From Tsukamurella ocularis (GTDB lineage: Bacteria > Actinomycetota > Actinomycetes > Mycobacteriales > Mycobacteriaceae): a stretch of DNA of 64,000 bases. The DNA is taken from NCBI RefSeq assembly GCF_024807615.1, contig NZ_JANUCJ010000003.1:744001-808000 (forward strand), in the 5' to 3' direction. Shown here one piece after another: positions 35,378-43,866 of the stretch. The notes beneath the pieces were generated by a model that was not told where the DNA came from, ran no database searches, and saw nothing but the letters and a program-made list of their open reading frames with translations. Numbering within the stretch: the stretch's first letter is position 1; each line of letters opens with the position of its first letter. The position numbers and the translations under genes were made by a program.

Positions 35378-35383
35378 TAGCTT
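35378..35383 (+). promoter_or_regulatory. -10 element for leaderless glutaminase
   Basis: TAGCTT followed by six nucleotides and the ATG of glsA; no Shine-Dalgarno is visible. Confidence 0.55.
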
Positions 35384-35389
35384 GGCAGT

Positions 35390-36643
35390 ATGAGCGAGAC
35401 GAGCACCGGCCCCGCGACCTCCGTAGGCTTCACCGACAACCCCGTCAACGCGGCAATGGCCCGGGTGCTCGACGACGTCCGCCGCGAGGACCATCCGGGC
35501 GCCGTCGCCGACTACATCCCGCAGTTGGCGACGGCGGACCCGGAGGCCTTCGGCGTCGCGTCGGTGTCGGTGCACGGGCACAGCTACGGTGCAGGTGACT
35601 ACCGCACGCCCTTCACCATCCAGTCGATGAGCAAGCCCTTCGTCTATGCGCTGGCACTGGAGGCGCTGGGGACGGAGGCCGTCCTGGAACGGATCGGCGT
35701 CGAGCCCAGCGGCGAGGCCTTCAACGGCATCAGCTTCGATCCGTCGGGACGCCCGGAGAACCCGCTCATCAACGCGGGGGCGATCGTCTCGACGTCACTG
35801 ATCCCGGGGGCCGACGGTGCCGAGCGGTTCGCCGCGATCCGGGAGGGCCTGTCGCGCTTCGCCGGCCGCGAGCTGGAGCTCGACGAGGCCGTCTACCGCT
35901 CGGAGTCGGAGACCGGCTTCCGCAACCTCGCCCTCGCCGCGCTCGCCCGCTCGACGGACGCGCTGCGCGTGCCCATCGAGGACGCGCTCGACCCGTACTT
36001 CCGGCAGTGCTCACTGCTGGTGGACGCGCACGACGTCGCGGTGATGGGCGGCACCCTCGCCAACGGCGGCGTCAACCCCGTCACCGGCGAGCGGGTGGTG
36101 CGCGCGGCGGTCGCGCAGCACACGCTCTCGGTGATGACGGGGTGCGGCATGTACGACCGCTCCGGGGCTTGGATGGTGTCCGTGGGAATCCCCGCCAAGT
36201 CGGGCGTGGGTGGCGGCATCGTGGCCGCGACGCCGGGCGAGTACGGGATCTGCGTGTTCAGCCCGCCGCTCGACGAGGCCGGCAACTCCAGCCGCGGGGT
36301 CGCGGTGCTGCAGCGGATGAGCAGTGAGTTCGGGCTGCACCTGCTGAACCGGTCGATGACGCCGGTGAGCGCCGTCGCCTCGGTGACCACGGACCCGTCG
36401 ACCGGACGAACGGTGCTGCGGCTGCGGGGCGAGGTGGACTTCGTCGCCGTGGAGGAGGTCGTGCACGAGGCCCTGAGCCTGGGCCGCGCGCAGAGCGGCA
36501 GCACCATCGTCCTCGACCTCACCGACGTCACCCGCATCTCGACGGTGGCGGCCTACCTGCTGACCCAGCTCGCCTCCGACGTGGGCTATGGCGTGCGCGT
36601 GCTGATGGACGACCCGTCCAGTCTCTGCGTCGCGGGACGCTGA
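35390..36643 (+). CDS. glsA: Glutaminase A fused to a STAS domain
   Basis: 417 aa. The first about 310 residues are a serine-dependent glutaminase hydrolysing glutamine to glutamate and ammonia: catalytic S79-x-x-K82 in QSMSKPF, ENPLINAGAI near 122-131, YRSESETGFRN near 164-174, and MTGCGMYDRSG...GVGGG near 240-268. Residues about 320-417 form a STAS/anti-sigma-antagonist-like domain (TVLRLRGEVDFVAVEEVV...VLDLTDVTRIS). This two-domain architecture is known in actinobacterial glutaminases. The STAS part may regulate activity or localisation. Confidence 0.93.
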   Translation: MSETSTGPATSVGFTDNPVNAAMARVLDDVRREDHPGAVADYIPQLATADPEAFGVASVSVHGHSYGAGDYRTPFTIQSMSKPFVYALALEALGTEAVLERIGVEPSGEAFNGISFDPSGRPENPLINAGAIVSTSLIPGADGAERFAAIREGLSRFAGRELELDEAVYRSESETGFRNLALAALARSTDALRVPIEDALDPYFRQCSLLVDAHDVAVMGGTLANGGVNPVTGERVVRAAVAQHTLSVMTGCGMYDRSGAWMVSVGIPAKSGVGGGIVAATPGEYGICVFSPPLDEAGNSSRGVAVLQRMSSEFGLHLLNRSMTPVSAVASVTTDPSTGRTVLRLRGEVDFVAVEEVVHEALSLGRAQSGSTIVLDLTDVTRISTVAAYLLTQLASDVGYGVRVLMDDPSSLCVAGR

Positions 36644-36645
36644 CC

Positions 36646-36960
36646 ATGCGATTCATCGCGAGTGACGAATTCACCCCCGATCGGCCGTGGGATGCGCTGC
36701 CCCTCGCCACGATCTCGCCCGCGACCGTGCGCCTGCACTGGACCGACTCGGAGTACGTGTGGCACCGGAACGACGGAACGGAGGTGTTCATCGTCGTCGC
36801 CGGCGAGGTCGACATGCACTACCGCAGCAGCAGCGGCGACGAGCACGTGCAGCGGCTCACGCCCGGGCTCATCTGCGTGGCGGAGATCGGCGACGAGCAC
36901 AAGGCTGTGCCCGTCGGCGCCGCCAGCATCGTCGTCGTCGAGCAGGAAGGCTCCATTTAG
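36646..36960 (+). CDS. Small cupin-domain protein
   Basis: 104 aa forming a single cupin barrel: the WHRNDGTEVFIVVAGEVDMHYR segment (first cupin motif, His40 and Glu46 as possible metal ligands) and GLICVAEIGDEHKAVPVGAASIVVVEQEG (second motif with His84). It starts 2 nt after the glutaminase stop, so it is cotranscribed with glsA. A metal-dependent isomerase, a small-molecule sensor or a non-catalytic role are all possible. Confidence 0.85.
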   Translation: MRFIASDEFTPDRPWDALPLATISPATVRLHWTDSEYVWHRNDGTEVFIVVAGEVDMHYRSSSGDEHVQRLTPGLICVAEIGDEHKAVPVGAASIVVVEQEGSI

Positions 36961-36979
36961 GTAGACGGCGCCGAGCGGC

Positions 36980-38524
36980 TCAGCGAGCGGTGACGACGAC
37001 GCGGTGCCACCCGGTGGCACCGTCGGGGGCGGGCGGCGCCTTCGCGTCGGTCTGGCCCCTGCCCTCGGCGTCGGTGGCGCGCACCTCGAGGGTGTGCTCG
37101 CCGCGGTCGAGCGGGAGGGAGACGTTCCACTGCCGCCAGGTGTCCGGGCCGACGGTGTCGGCGAGACGGGCGGGCACCCAGGCGCCGGCGTCGGCGCGGA
37201 CCTCGACGCCGCCGATGCCGGTGTGCTGCGCCCAGGCGACCCCGGCCACCGTCACCGCACCGGCCGAGACGGATCCGCGCGGCACGTCGATCCTCGACTG
37301 CACCTTGATCGGGCCCAGAGCCGACCAGCCCCGCGGCGTCCAGTAGCCCTGGTCCTCCGCGAAGGTCGTGACCTTGAACGAGGTCACCCACTTGGTCGCC
37401 GAGACGTAGCCGTACAGGCCCGGAACGACGAGCCTGGCGGGAAAGCCGTGGATCACGGGCAGCGGCTGCCCGTTCATGCCGATGGCGAGCAGGGAGGCGC
37501 GGACGGGGTCGCGCAGCACCTCCAGCGGCGTGCCCGCGGTGAAGCCGTCGCTGCTCCGGGAGAGCACCATGTCGGCGCCGGCCCGAGGCCGCGCCCGCTC
37601 CAGCAGGTTCCGGATCGGGTGCCCGAGCCAGAGCGCGTTGCCGATCAGGTCGCCGCCCACCTCGTTGCTGACGCACGCGAGCGTCGCGTAGTGCTCCTCC
37701 AGCGGCAGCGCAAGCAGCTCGTCCCACGTGAGGGTGAAGGGCGCGTCGACCATCCCGTGGACGCGGAGCGACCAGTCCGCGGGGTCGAGCTGCGGGATGC
37801 GCAGGGCGGTGTCGATGCGGTAGAAGTCCGCCGTGGGCGTGACGTAGGGGGTGAGCCCGGCGATGGGCGGGTCCGCCGGGACCGGTGGCGCGGCGGTCCG
37901 CGGCACGGGCAGGCGGAGCGTCTCCCGCGCCGCCTTCACCGCGGTCGCGCCCGCCGAGAGCAGGCGGGCCCCGGCGAGGGCCAGCACCGTCGTCCCGGCG
38001 GCCGCGCCGGCCACGAGGAGGAAGCCGCGCCGGTCCATCCCGGCGGCGACCTCCGGGGCGTCCGGGGCAGGGTGGAGGCGGCGGATCGCCAGGCGCAGGA
38101 CGAGGATCGACGTCGCGATTCCCACGAGGCTCGGGACCGCCCACATCGCCGTGGCGTCCGGGCGCAGCGTCGCGATCAGCGCGCCGACGACCCCGACGAG
38201 GCCGAACAGCGCTGCGCCCCAGGGCGGGCGGCGCAGTTCGAGCAGGCCCGCGGCCGCGGCGCCCAGGGCGAGCACCACGCCCATCGAGCCGAGCAGGACC
38301 GCCTTGTCGGCGGTGCCGAAGGACTCGACGGCGAAGTCCTTGAGCCACGGCGGTGCGGCGTCGATGACCGCCGCCCCGCCCGCGAACAGCGTGCTCGCCC
38401 CGGGCGCGACGACGGCGGCGACGAGCTCGGCCACCGCGAGCCCGGCGGCCCCGGCGAGGACGCCCGACACAGCGGCCCAGGCAGTCGCACCACGCGCAGG
38501 CGTACTCGGTATCTCCTCGGTCAT
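36980..38524 (-). CDS. Membrane-anchored molybdopterin oxidoreductase (sulfite oxidase-like)
   Basis: 514 aa. Four N-terminal transmembrane helices (about 15-150) precede a twin-arginine-like MDRRGFLLVAGAAAG segment (163-177) that is itself hydrophobic. From about 225 comes the Mo-cofactor domain, with the molybdenum-ligating cysteine C284 in TLACVSNEVGG, then GLYGYVSATKWVTSFKV and a C-terminal dimerisation domain of the sulfite oxidase type (WRQWNVSLPLDRGEHTLEVRATDAEG). Similar to M. tuberculosis Rv0218. The catalytic domain should face outside. Substrate unknown. The gene is convergent with the cupin gene. Confidence 0.88.
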   Translation of the reverse strand: MTEEIPSTPARGATAWAAVSGVLAGAAGLAVAELVAAVVAPGASTLFAGGAAVIDAAPPWLKDFAVESFGTADKAVLLGSMGVVLALGAAAAGLLELRRPPWGAALFGLVGVVGALIATLRPDATAMWAVPSLVGIATSILVLRLAIRRLHPAPDAPEVAAGMDRRGFLLVAGAAAGTTVLALAGARLLSAGATAVKAARETLRLPVPRTAAPPVPADPPIAGLTPYVTPTADFYRIDTALRIPQLDPADWSLRVHGMVDAPFTLTWDELLALPLEEHYATLACVSNEVGGDLIGNALWLGHPIRNLLERARPRAGADMVLSRSSDGFTAGTPLEVLRDPVRASLLAIGMNGQPLPVIHGFPARLVVPGLYGYVSATKWVTSFKVTTFAEDQGYWTPRGWSALGPIKVQSRIDVPRGSVSAGAVTVAGVAWAQHTGIGGVEVRADAGAWVPARLADTVGPDTWRQWNVSLPLDRGEHTLEVRATDAEGRGQTDAKAPPAPDGATGWHRVVVTAR

Positions 38525-38629
38525 GGATCCAGCGTGGCACGCGCAAGCCCTGCCCGGGAGGGGCGCTGCAACACCTCACGGATCCGTAAGAATCCGCCCC
38601 GGCACTCACCTCATTGAAAGATCACCGCG

Positions 38630-38674
38630 AAAAGGGGGCTGTCGCGGACATGATGCCCGCGCCAGCCCCCTTTT
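38630..38674 (-). terminator. Terminator hairpin with T-run after fadD
   Basis: AAAAGGGGGCTG pairs perfectly with CAGCCCCCTTTT (38663-38674) around a GC-rich loop that can itself fold. On the minus strand the stem ends in TTTT, one of few intrinsic terminators here with a U-run. It begins 22 nt past the fadD stop. Confidence 0.8.
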
Positions 38675-38696
38675 GACCGTGATTTTTCAACGGCTC

Positions 38697-40340
38697 TCAG
38701 CCGCGCGACTCCACGACGGTGTAGGTCCCGTCGGCGTACTCGGCGCGGATGAGCTTCTTGTCGAACTTGCCGACCGAGGTCTTGGGAACTTCGGCGACGA
38801 AGGCCCAGCGCTCGGGGACCTGCCACTTGGGCAGCAGGTCGGCGAGGAAGGCGCGCTGCTTCTCGGCGTCCGCGTCTGCGGCGTCCTTGACCACGGCGAG
38901 CACGAAGGGACGCTCGTCCCACTTCTCGTCGGGCACGCCGACGACGGCGGCCTCGGCGATGGTCGGGTTGCTCATGACCGTGTTCTCCAGTTCGACTGAG
39001 CTGATCCACTCGCCGCCGGTCTTGATCATGTCCTTGGTGCGGTCGCGAATCGTCATGTAGCCGTCCGGGCTGATCGACGCCACGTCACCGGTGCGGAGCC
39101 AGCCGTCGTGGAACTTCGACTCGTCGGAGACGTTGCCCTCAGGCGAGTAGTACGCGCCGGTGATCCATGGGCCGCGCACTTCGAGCTCGCCGGCGGCCTC
39201 GCCGTCCCAAGGCTGCTCGTTGCCCTCGTCGTCGATGATGCGCGCCTGCACCGACGCGGGGAAGCGGCCCTGCGTGACGCGGTAGGCGAATTCCTCGGTC
39301 TCGTCCTCAATGCCGAAGGGCGGGCGCGAGACCGAGCCGAGCGGCGAGGTCTCCGTCATGCCCCAGGCGTGCACGATGCGGGTGCCGAGCTTGTCGAAGG
39401 CGCGGATCATCGAAGGGGGTACGGCGGCGCCGCCGACGACGACCTCACGCAGGTGCGAGATGTCCTGCGGCTTCACGGCGAGCTGCGCGGCGACGCCGGC
39501 CCAGATCGTGGGCACGGCGGCGGCGAAGGTGGCCTTCGTGGCGTCGAGGATCTGCAGCAGCGGCTCGGGCTGCAGGAAGCGGTCGGGCATGATCAGCGTG
39601 ATGCCGCCCATCATCGCCGCGAAGGGCAGGCCCCACGACATGACGTGGAACATCGGCACGATCGCGAGCACAGAGTCGGCGTTGCCGAGCGCCATGCCCG
39701 AGGACGAGTTGACCTGCATCGAGTGCAGCCAGATGCTGCGGTGGCTGTAGACGACGCCCTTCGGGTCACCGGTGGTGCCGGAGGTGTAACACATGACGGC
39801 CGCGTCGCGCTCCGAGATCTCGGGCCACGCGAACGTGGTGGGCTCGCCCGCGATGAGCTCGTCGAAGGAGTGCACCGTGATGCCCGCGGGCGCCTCGAGC
39901 GCCTCCTTCGGGCCGTTCGCGACGATGACGTGCTGCACGTTCGGGGTCGCGGCCAGGTACTTGCCGAGCAGCGGCGCGACGGAGGCGTCAACAAGGATCA
40001 CCTTGTCGTCGGCCTGGTTGATGATGAACACGGCCTGCTCGGGCGAGAGGCGCAGGTTCAGGGTGTGGAGCACGGCGCCCATGGCGGGGACGCCGGCGTA
40101 GGCCACCTGGTGCTCGTTGTTGTTCCACATGAACGTCGCCACGCGGTCGCCCCGCTGCACGCCCAGCTTGGTCAGGGCGTGGGCCAGCTGCGCGGCCTTG
40201 TCGCCGAGCTCGGCGAAGGAGAGATCGCGCAGGCCCTCGCCGGTCCACGTGGTGATCTTGGCCTCGGGGAAGACGCGGCGGCTGTACTCGACGAGACGGG
40301 CGATAGTCAGCTCGCCGTCCTGCATCGTGGTCTGAATCAC
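38697..40340 (-). CDS. Fatty-acid CoA ligase (FadD/AlkK-like)
   Basis: 547-aa acyl-CoA synthetase activating medium- or long-chain fatty acids with ATP and CoA. Adenylate-forming signature YTSGTTGDPKGVVYSHRS near 187-204, AWGMTETSPLG near 330-340, GWLRTGDVASISPDGYM near 420-436, DMIKTGGEWIS near 444-454, and the catalytic lysine in PKTSVGKFDKK near 519-529. The AlkK-like subgroup often takes medium-chain acids. The GTG has AGGAG about 11 nt upstream. It precedes an SDR gene on the same strand with 45 bp between, in SDR-to-fadD order of transcription. Confidence 0.93.
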   Translation of the reverse strand: MIQTTMQDGELTIARLVEYSRRVFPEAKITTWTGEGLRDLSFAELGDKAAQLAHALTKLGVQRGDRVATFMWNNNEHQVAYAGVPAMGAVLHTLNLRLSPEQAVFIINQADDKVILVDASVAPLLGKYLAATPNVQHVIVANGPKEALEAPAGITVHSFDELIAGEPTTFAWPEISERDAAVMCYTSGTTGDPKGVVYSHRSIWLHSMQVNSSSGMALGNADSVLAIVPMFHVMSWGLPFAAMMGGITLIMPDRFLQPEPLLQILDATKATFAAAVPTIWAGVAAQLAVKPQDISHLREVVVGGAAVPPSMIRAFDKLGTRIVHAWGMTETSPLGSVSRPPFGIEDETEEFAYRVTQGRFPASVQARIIDDEGNEQPWDGEAAGELEVRGPWITGAYYSPEGNVSDESKFHDGWLRTGDVASISPDGYMTIRDRTKDMIKTGGEWISSVELENTVMSNPTIAEAAVVGVPDEKWDERPFVLAVVKDAADADAEKQRAFLADLLPKWQVPERWAFVAEVPKTSVGKFDKKLIRAEYADGTYTVVESRG

Positions 40341-40385
40341 GGTGGTGGAGACTCCTTCTCGGATGGGAAATGCAGCCGGCGGGTA

Positions 40386-41156
40386 CTACTGGCTGGTGAT
40401 CTGGTTGATCAGCCGCACGACCGACCTCGGGGCGAATTTACTCGAATTGGACAGCACCGTGGTGAGGGTTCCGACGGAATAGTGGACTCGCGGCAGGAAC
40501 GGGATCTTGATCCCCGGGTGTACCGAGTTCCACACCTGCTCGGCGACCTCCTCCGGCGTGATGTTCACACCAAGGGTGCGCGTGCTCTTGGCGTCGGTCT
40601 CGGCGAGGGCCGTCTTCGCCCACAGCGGCCAGATCGCGACGACGCGGACGCCGTGCTTCTCCCACTCCAGCTCCAGCGCCTCGGTGAAGCCTGCGACGTA
40701 GAACTTGGCGGCGCTGTAGGTCGCGATGCCGGGCTGGCCGTAGATGGCCGACGCCGAGCTGATGTTCACCAGATGCGCGCCCGGCTGCCCCGTGAGGTAG
40801 GGCAGCGCGGCCTTCGCGCCGTAGGTGACGCCGAGCGCGTCGATGTCGATCTGCAGCTTGATCTGCTGCGGCGTGATCTCATCGAGGTCGCCGCTGAAGA
40901 GCACGCCGGCGTTGTTGTCGAGGACCGTCAGGCCGCCGCCGGTGTGCTGCGTGAAGTCGGCGAGGGCCGCCTCCCACTGGTCGTAGTCGGTCACGTCGAG
41001 CGTGCCGGTCACGATCGCGGGGTACTCGGTCTTCAGTTCCTCCAACGCGGCGGCGTTGACGTCGTAGACGCCCACCGTCCACCCCTCGGATAGGAAGCGC
41101 AGAGCAGTGGCCCGGCCGATGCCCTGGGCACCGCCGGAGATGAAGATCGATGGCAT
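40386..41156 (-). CDS. Short-chain dehydrogenase/reductase
   Basis: 256 aa, classical SDR. Nucleotide-binding motif GGAQGIG (8-14), NNAG at about 84-87, and catalytic residues Ser in NISSASAIYGQPG plus YSAAKFYVAG (YxxxK), near 133 and 146-150. NAD(H) or NADP(H) oxidation of an alcohol or reduction of a ketone is expected; substrate unknown. The ATG is 7 nt after TAGGTT, suggesting leaderless translation; a TTG 9 nt upstream is weaker. It lies upstream of fadD on the same strand and may be cotranscribed with it for lipid metabolism. Confidence 0.9.
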   Translation of the reverse strand: MPSIFISGGAQGIGRATALRFLSEGWTVGVYDVNAAALEELKTEYPAIVTGTLDVTDYDQWEAALADFTQHTGGGLTVLDNNAGVLFSGDLDEITPQQIKLQIDIDALGVTYGAKAALPYLTGQPGAHLVNISSASAIYGQPGIATYSAAKFYVAGFTEALELEWEKHGVRVVAIWPLWAKTALAETDAKSTRTLGVNITPEEVAEQVWNSVHPGIKIPFLPRVHYSVGTLTTVLSNSSKFAPRSVVRLINQITSQ

Positions 41157-41163
41157 GGCGTCC

Positions 41164-41208
41164 AACCTACCCGCTGGTCAGGCCGGGGTAAAGACCCTAC
41201 TGAGGGTC
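41164..41208 (-). promoter_or_regulatory. SDR promoter and palindromic operator
   Basis: TAGGTT (41164-41169, minus strand) is the likely -10, 7 nt before the ATG. A perfect palindrome, GACCCT-ACTG-AGGGTC (41193-41208), lies where the -35 region would be, so a repressor bound there would compete with polymerase. The regulator is unknown. Confidence 0.55.
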
Positions 41209-41472
41209 ACTCAATTAGCCGAGCGTACCGGCTGCCGGCCCGCGCGCAGGAGGCCCGACGGGGCCGCTGGCGCGCGTGAAACCATCGTCTCACCGCGTTC
41301 TTCACGAGAGGAAAGACTGGCCTCGCTCCTCGACCACGTCACCACCGGCATCGGTCAGGCGTGGCAATCCCCACCTCCCCGGAGACCTGCAGGCGGTGTG
41401 GAACTACGTCGACGACGGGGCGCGGTGCGCACGCGCTGATCCGCCCCCGGTGGATGCTCCGGCAGTCCGCCG
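41209..41472. other. Gene-free stretch, possible decayed coding remnant
   Basis: Between the SDR promoter and the TetR stop no convincing gene is seen. On the plus strand, protein-like fragments appear in different frames (EERLASLLDHVTTGIGQAWQ, then HLPGDLQAVWNYVDDGARC), as expected from a relic broken by frameshifts. No family is recognised, and chance cannot be excluded. Confidence 0.3.
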
Positions 41473-42024
41473 TCAGGGAGCCCCGTCGACCATGCGGGCG
41501 ACGACGGCGAGCAGACCTGTCATCTGCGCGTCGGTCGCGCGCCGGCGCCCGCCGCTGAGGGCGGCGTCGTAGTAGAGGCCGTCGCCGAGGAGCAGGATCG
41601 CGCGAGCGGTCGCCTCGTCGGGCACCTGCTCCTGCACCGTCGCCAGGAAGCGGTCCTGCATCGAACGGATCGCGCGCTCGGCGCGGTCGTTCGCGGCCTG
41701 GCTCAGTCGCAGCACCGCGACGATCGCGCGGTCCAGCTGCGAGTCGTCGTAGTTCGACGTGCGCACGTAGTACTCCACAGCCCCCTCGGGCGCGGTAGCC
41801 ATCAACTCCACATCGTCGGCGACGAGCTCATCGAGCCAGTCGCACAGCCCGTCGACCAGGGCCTTCTTCGAGCCGAAGTGGTAGAGCAGGCCGCCCTTGC
41901 TGACGCCGGCCTCTGCGGCGACGGCCTCGAGCGTCGCGGCGCGTTCGCCGTGCTCGATGAGGATCTTCACGAAGGCGTCGAGCAGCTTGGCGCGGGCGGC
42001 GGGAGGGGGCGGCACACCTCGCAT
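41473..42024 (-). CDS. TetR-family regulator of the adjacent MFS exporter
   Basis: 183 aa. HTH region AKLLDAFVKILIEHGERAATLEAVAAEAGVSKGGLLYHFGSKKALV (two segments, about 11-57) is followed by a C-terminal domain typical of the TetR_C group linked to drug efflux (QAANDRAERAIRSMQDRFLATVQEQV). It is divergent from a 14-helix MFS transporter across a 91-bp gap holding a palindromic site, the standard layout for a local efflux repressor such as LfrR/LfrA. Confidence 0.9.
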   Translation of the reverse strand: MRGVPPPPAARAKLLDAFVKILIEHGERAATLEAVAAEAGVSKGGLLYHFGSKKALVDGLCDWLDELVADDVELMATAPEGAVEYYVRTSNYDDSQLDRAIVAVLRLSQAANDRAERAIRSMQDRFLATVQEQVPDEATARAILLLGDGLYYDAALSGGRRRATDAQMTGLLAVVARMVDGAP

Positions 42025-42052
42025 CGTAAGGGTGATCGCGGTCTCTCGTTTC

Positions 42053-42075
42053 TATACCGTCCAGCTGGTACAGTA
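42053..42075. promoter_or_regulatory. Operator-like inverted repeat between tetR and MFS gene
   Basis: TATACCGT-CCAGCTGG-TACAGTA contains a perfect 8-bp core, CCAGCTGG (42061-42068), with imperfect extended arms (TACCGTCCAG against TACTGTACCAG). It lies about 30 nt upstream of the TetR start. Confidence 0.5.
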
Positions 42076-42115
42076 ACGTCGTACTCAAAACCACGACACC
42101 TCAGGAAGTGCCGCT

Positions 42116-43663
42116 ATGACCACCACGTTCCCCACCACGACCGCGTCCCCGCGCGCCACGGTGCGCGACTGGGGTGCGCTCGCGGTCCTGATGCTTCCCG
42201 TCCTCCTGGTCTCGATCGACGGGACCGTGCTCGGCTTCGCGCTGCCCTCAATCGCCGCCACGCTCGGCCCGACGGCGGCACAGCAGCTGTGGATCATCGA
42301 CGTCTACCCGCTGGTGCTCGCCGGCCTGCTCGTCTCCATGGGCAGCCTGGGCGACCGGCTGGGCCGGCGCCGCCTCCTCCTGCTGGGCGCGACGGGCTTC
42401 GCCGCGATGTCCGTCGTGGCCGCGTACGCCCCCACCGCAGGCGCGCTCATCGCCGCCCGCGCGGGCCTCGGCTTCTTCGGCGCGATGCTGATGCCGTCCA
42501 CGCTCTCGTTGCTGCGCAACATCTTCACCGATCCGCAGCAGCGCCGGCTCGCGATCGCCGTGTGGGCGTCGTGCTTCGCCGGCGGCGCCGCGCTCGGCCC
42601 CATCGTGGGCGGCTTCCTGCTGGAGCACTACTGGTGGGGCTCGGTCTTCCTCATGGCCGTGCCCGTCCTGATCCCGCTTCTGGTGCTGGCGCCGATCTTC
42701 GTCCCCGAGTCCCGCGACCCGAACCCGGGCCGCATCGACCCGGTGTCGATCGTGCTCTCGCTGCTCGCGCTGACCCCGATCGTCTACGCGGTGAAGACCC
42801 TCGCCAAGGGAGGCGACCTCGCGGTCGTCGCGCTGGCGCTGGTCGTCGGCATGGTGTCCACTGGCCTGTTCCTGCGCCGTCAGCTGCACCGCCCGGACCC
42901 GATGCTGGACGTGCGACTGTTCACGGACCGTCGCTTCTCCGGCGCCGTCGCGGTGAACCTGCTCAGCGTCTTCTCACTGGTCGGCTTCATGTTCTTCGTC
43001 TCGCAGCACCTCCAGCTGGTGGTGGGGATGAGCCCGATGGATGCCGGCTGGGCGCTGGTCCCCGGGCTGATCACGATGATGGTCGCGGGCCTGTACGTCG
43101 TGCGGGTCGTGCGGTGGATCGCCCCGTCGACCGTGGTGGTGGGCGGCATGCTCGTCTCCGCCGCCGCGTACGCCGTGGTGATGGCCTTCGCCTCGCCGGA
43201 GTCCACGCTCGCCGTGCTCATCGCCTTCGCGATGCTCGGCGTGGGCATCGGCGCCGCCGAGACGCTGTCGAACGACCTCATCGTCTCCTCGGTGCCCGCC
43301 GAGAAGGCGGGCGCGGCCTCGGCCGTCTCGGAGACCGCGTACGAGCTCGGCTCGGTACTCGGCACCGCTGTCCTCGGCTCGATCCTGGCGGGCGCCTACG
43401 CCGCGAAGCTCGCACTGCCCGCAGGCCTCACTGCCGAGCAGGCGACCGACGCCGGCGAGACCCTCGCCGGGGCGCACCACGTGGCCACGCAGCTGCCGGC
43501 CGAGGCCGCCGACGGCCTGGTCCGGGCCGCCGGTCAGGCCTTCGACGCGGGCGTCTCGGTGACCTCCGCGATCGGCGTGGTGCTCATGCTGGCCGCGGCC
43601 TGGATCGCGCACCGCACGCTGCGGGCGCCGTCCTCGTCCGTCGCCGCGACCGCCGTGCAGTAG
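42116..43663 (+). CDS. MFS drug exporter, DHA2 (14-TMS) family
   Basis: 515-aa proton-driven efflux protein of the inner membrane, LfrA/QacA-like. Motif D1 near helix 1 (LVSIDGTVLGFALPSIA), motif A after helix 2 (GSLGDRLGRRRLL, about 78-90), and motif C-like GGAALGPIVGGFLLEHYWW in helix 5; about 14 hydrophobic helices. AGGAAG lies 7 nt before the ATG. Expected substrates are cationic or amphipathic compounds, regulated by the divergent TetR. Its last 130 bp overlap, on the opposite strand, the end of the small gene at 43534. Confidence 0.93.
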   Translation: MTTTFPTTTASPRATVRDWGALAVLMLPVLLVSIDGTVLGFALPSIAATLGPTAAQQLWIIDVYPLVLAGLLVSMGSLGDRLGRRRLLLLGATGFAAMSVVAAYAPTAGALIAARAGLGFFGAMLMPSTLSLLRNIFTDPQQRRLAIAVWASCFAGGAALGPIVGGFLLEHYWWGSVFLMAVPVLIPLLVLAPIFVPESRDPNPGRIDPVSIVLSLLALTPIVYAVKTLAKGGDLAVVALALVVGMVSTGLFLRRQLHRPDPMLDVRLFTDRRFSGAVAVNLLSVFSLVGFMFFVSQHLQLVVGMSPMDAGWALVPGLITMMVAGLYVVRVVRWIAPSTVVVGGMLVSAAAYAVVMAFASPESTLAVLIAFAMLGVGIGAAETLSNDLIVSSVPAEKAGAASAVSETAYELGSVLGTAVLGSILAGAYAAKLALPAGLTAEQATDAGETLAGAHHVATQLPAEAADGLVRAAGQAFDAGVSVTSAIGVVLMLAAAWIAHRTLRAPSSSVAATAVQ

Positions 43664-43866
43664 TCCCGCAGCCGCCGCGCCGCGGCGCTCGCCGCCTCCG
43701 CGTGGGCGGTGAGCGTCACGGCCGCGCGGGCCGCGAAGGCCAGCACCTCCGGCGGCCCCGGCGCCGCCCACCACCGCGCGGCCTGCTCGGCGAATCCGTC
43801 GGCGGCCTCCTCCCAGCTCGCCGCGACCCGCGCCAGCTCCGCGGGATCGACCTCGTCAGCGGCCAC
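43534..43866 (-). CDS. Small helical protein paired with DUF1023 hydrolase
   Basis: 110 aa, predicted almost all helical: a first helix DPAELARVAASWEEAADGFAEQAARWW (split, about 7-33) and a second AAVTLTAHAEAASAAARRLRDYCTAVA. Length, helix-turn-helix shape and position next to a DUF1023 gene resemble EspC/WXG100-type ESX-secretion partners, though no WXG motif is present. It overlaps the DUF1023 stop by 11 nt. The last third (after about residue 68) is antisense to the MFS gene and may be poorly conserved, so the real stop region deserves checking. Confidence 0.55.
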   Translation of the reverse strand: MAADEVDPAELARVAASWEEAADGFAEQAARWWAAPGPPEVLAFAARAAVTLTAHAEAASAAARRLRDYCTAVAATDEDGARSVRCAIQAAASMSTTPIAEVTETPASKA

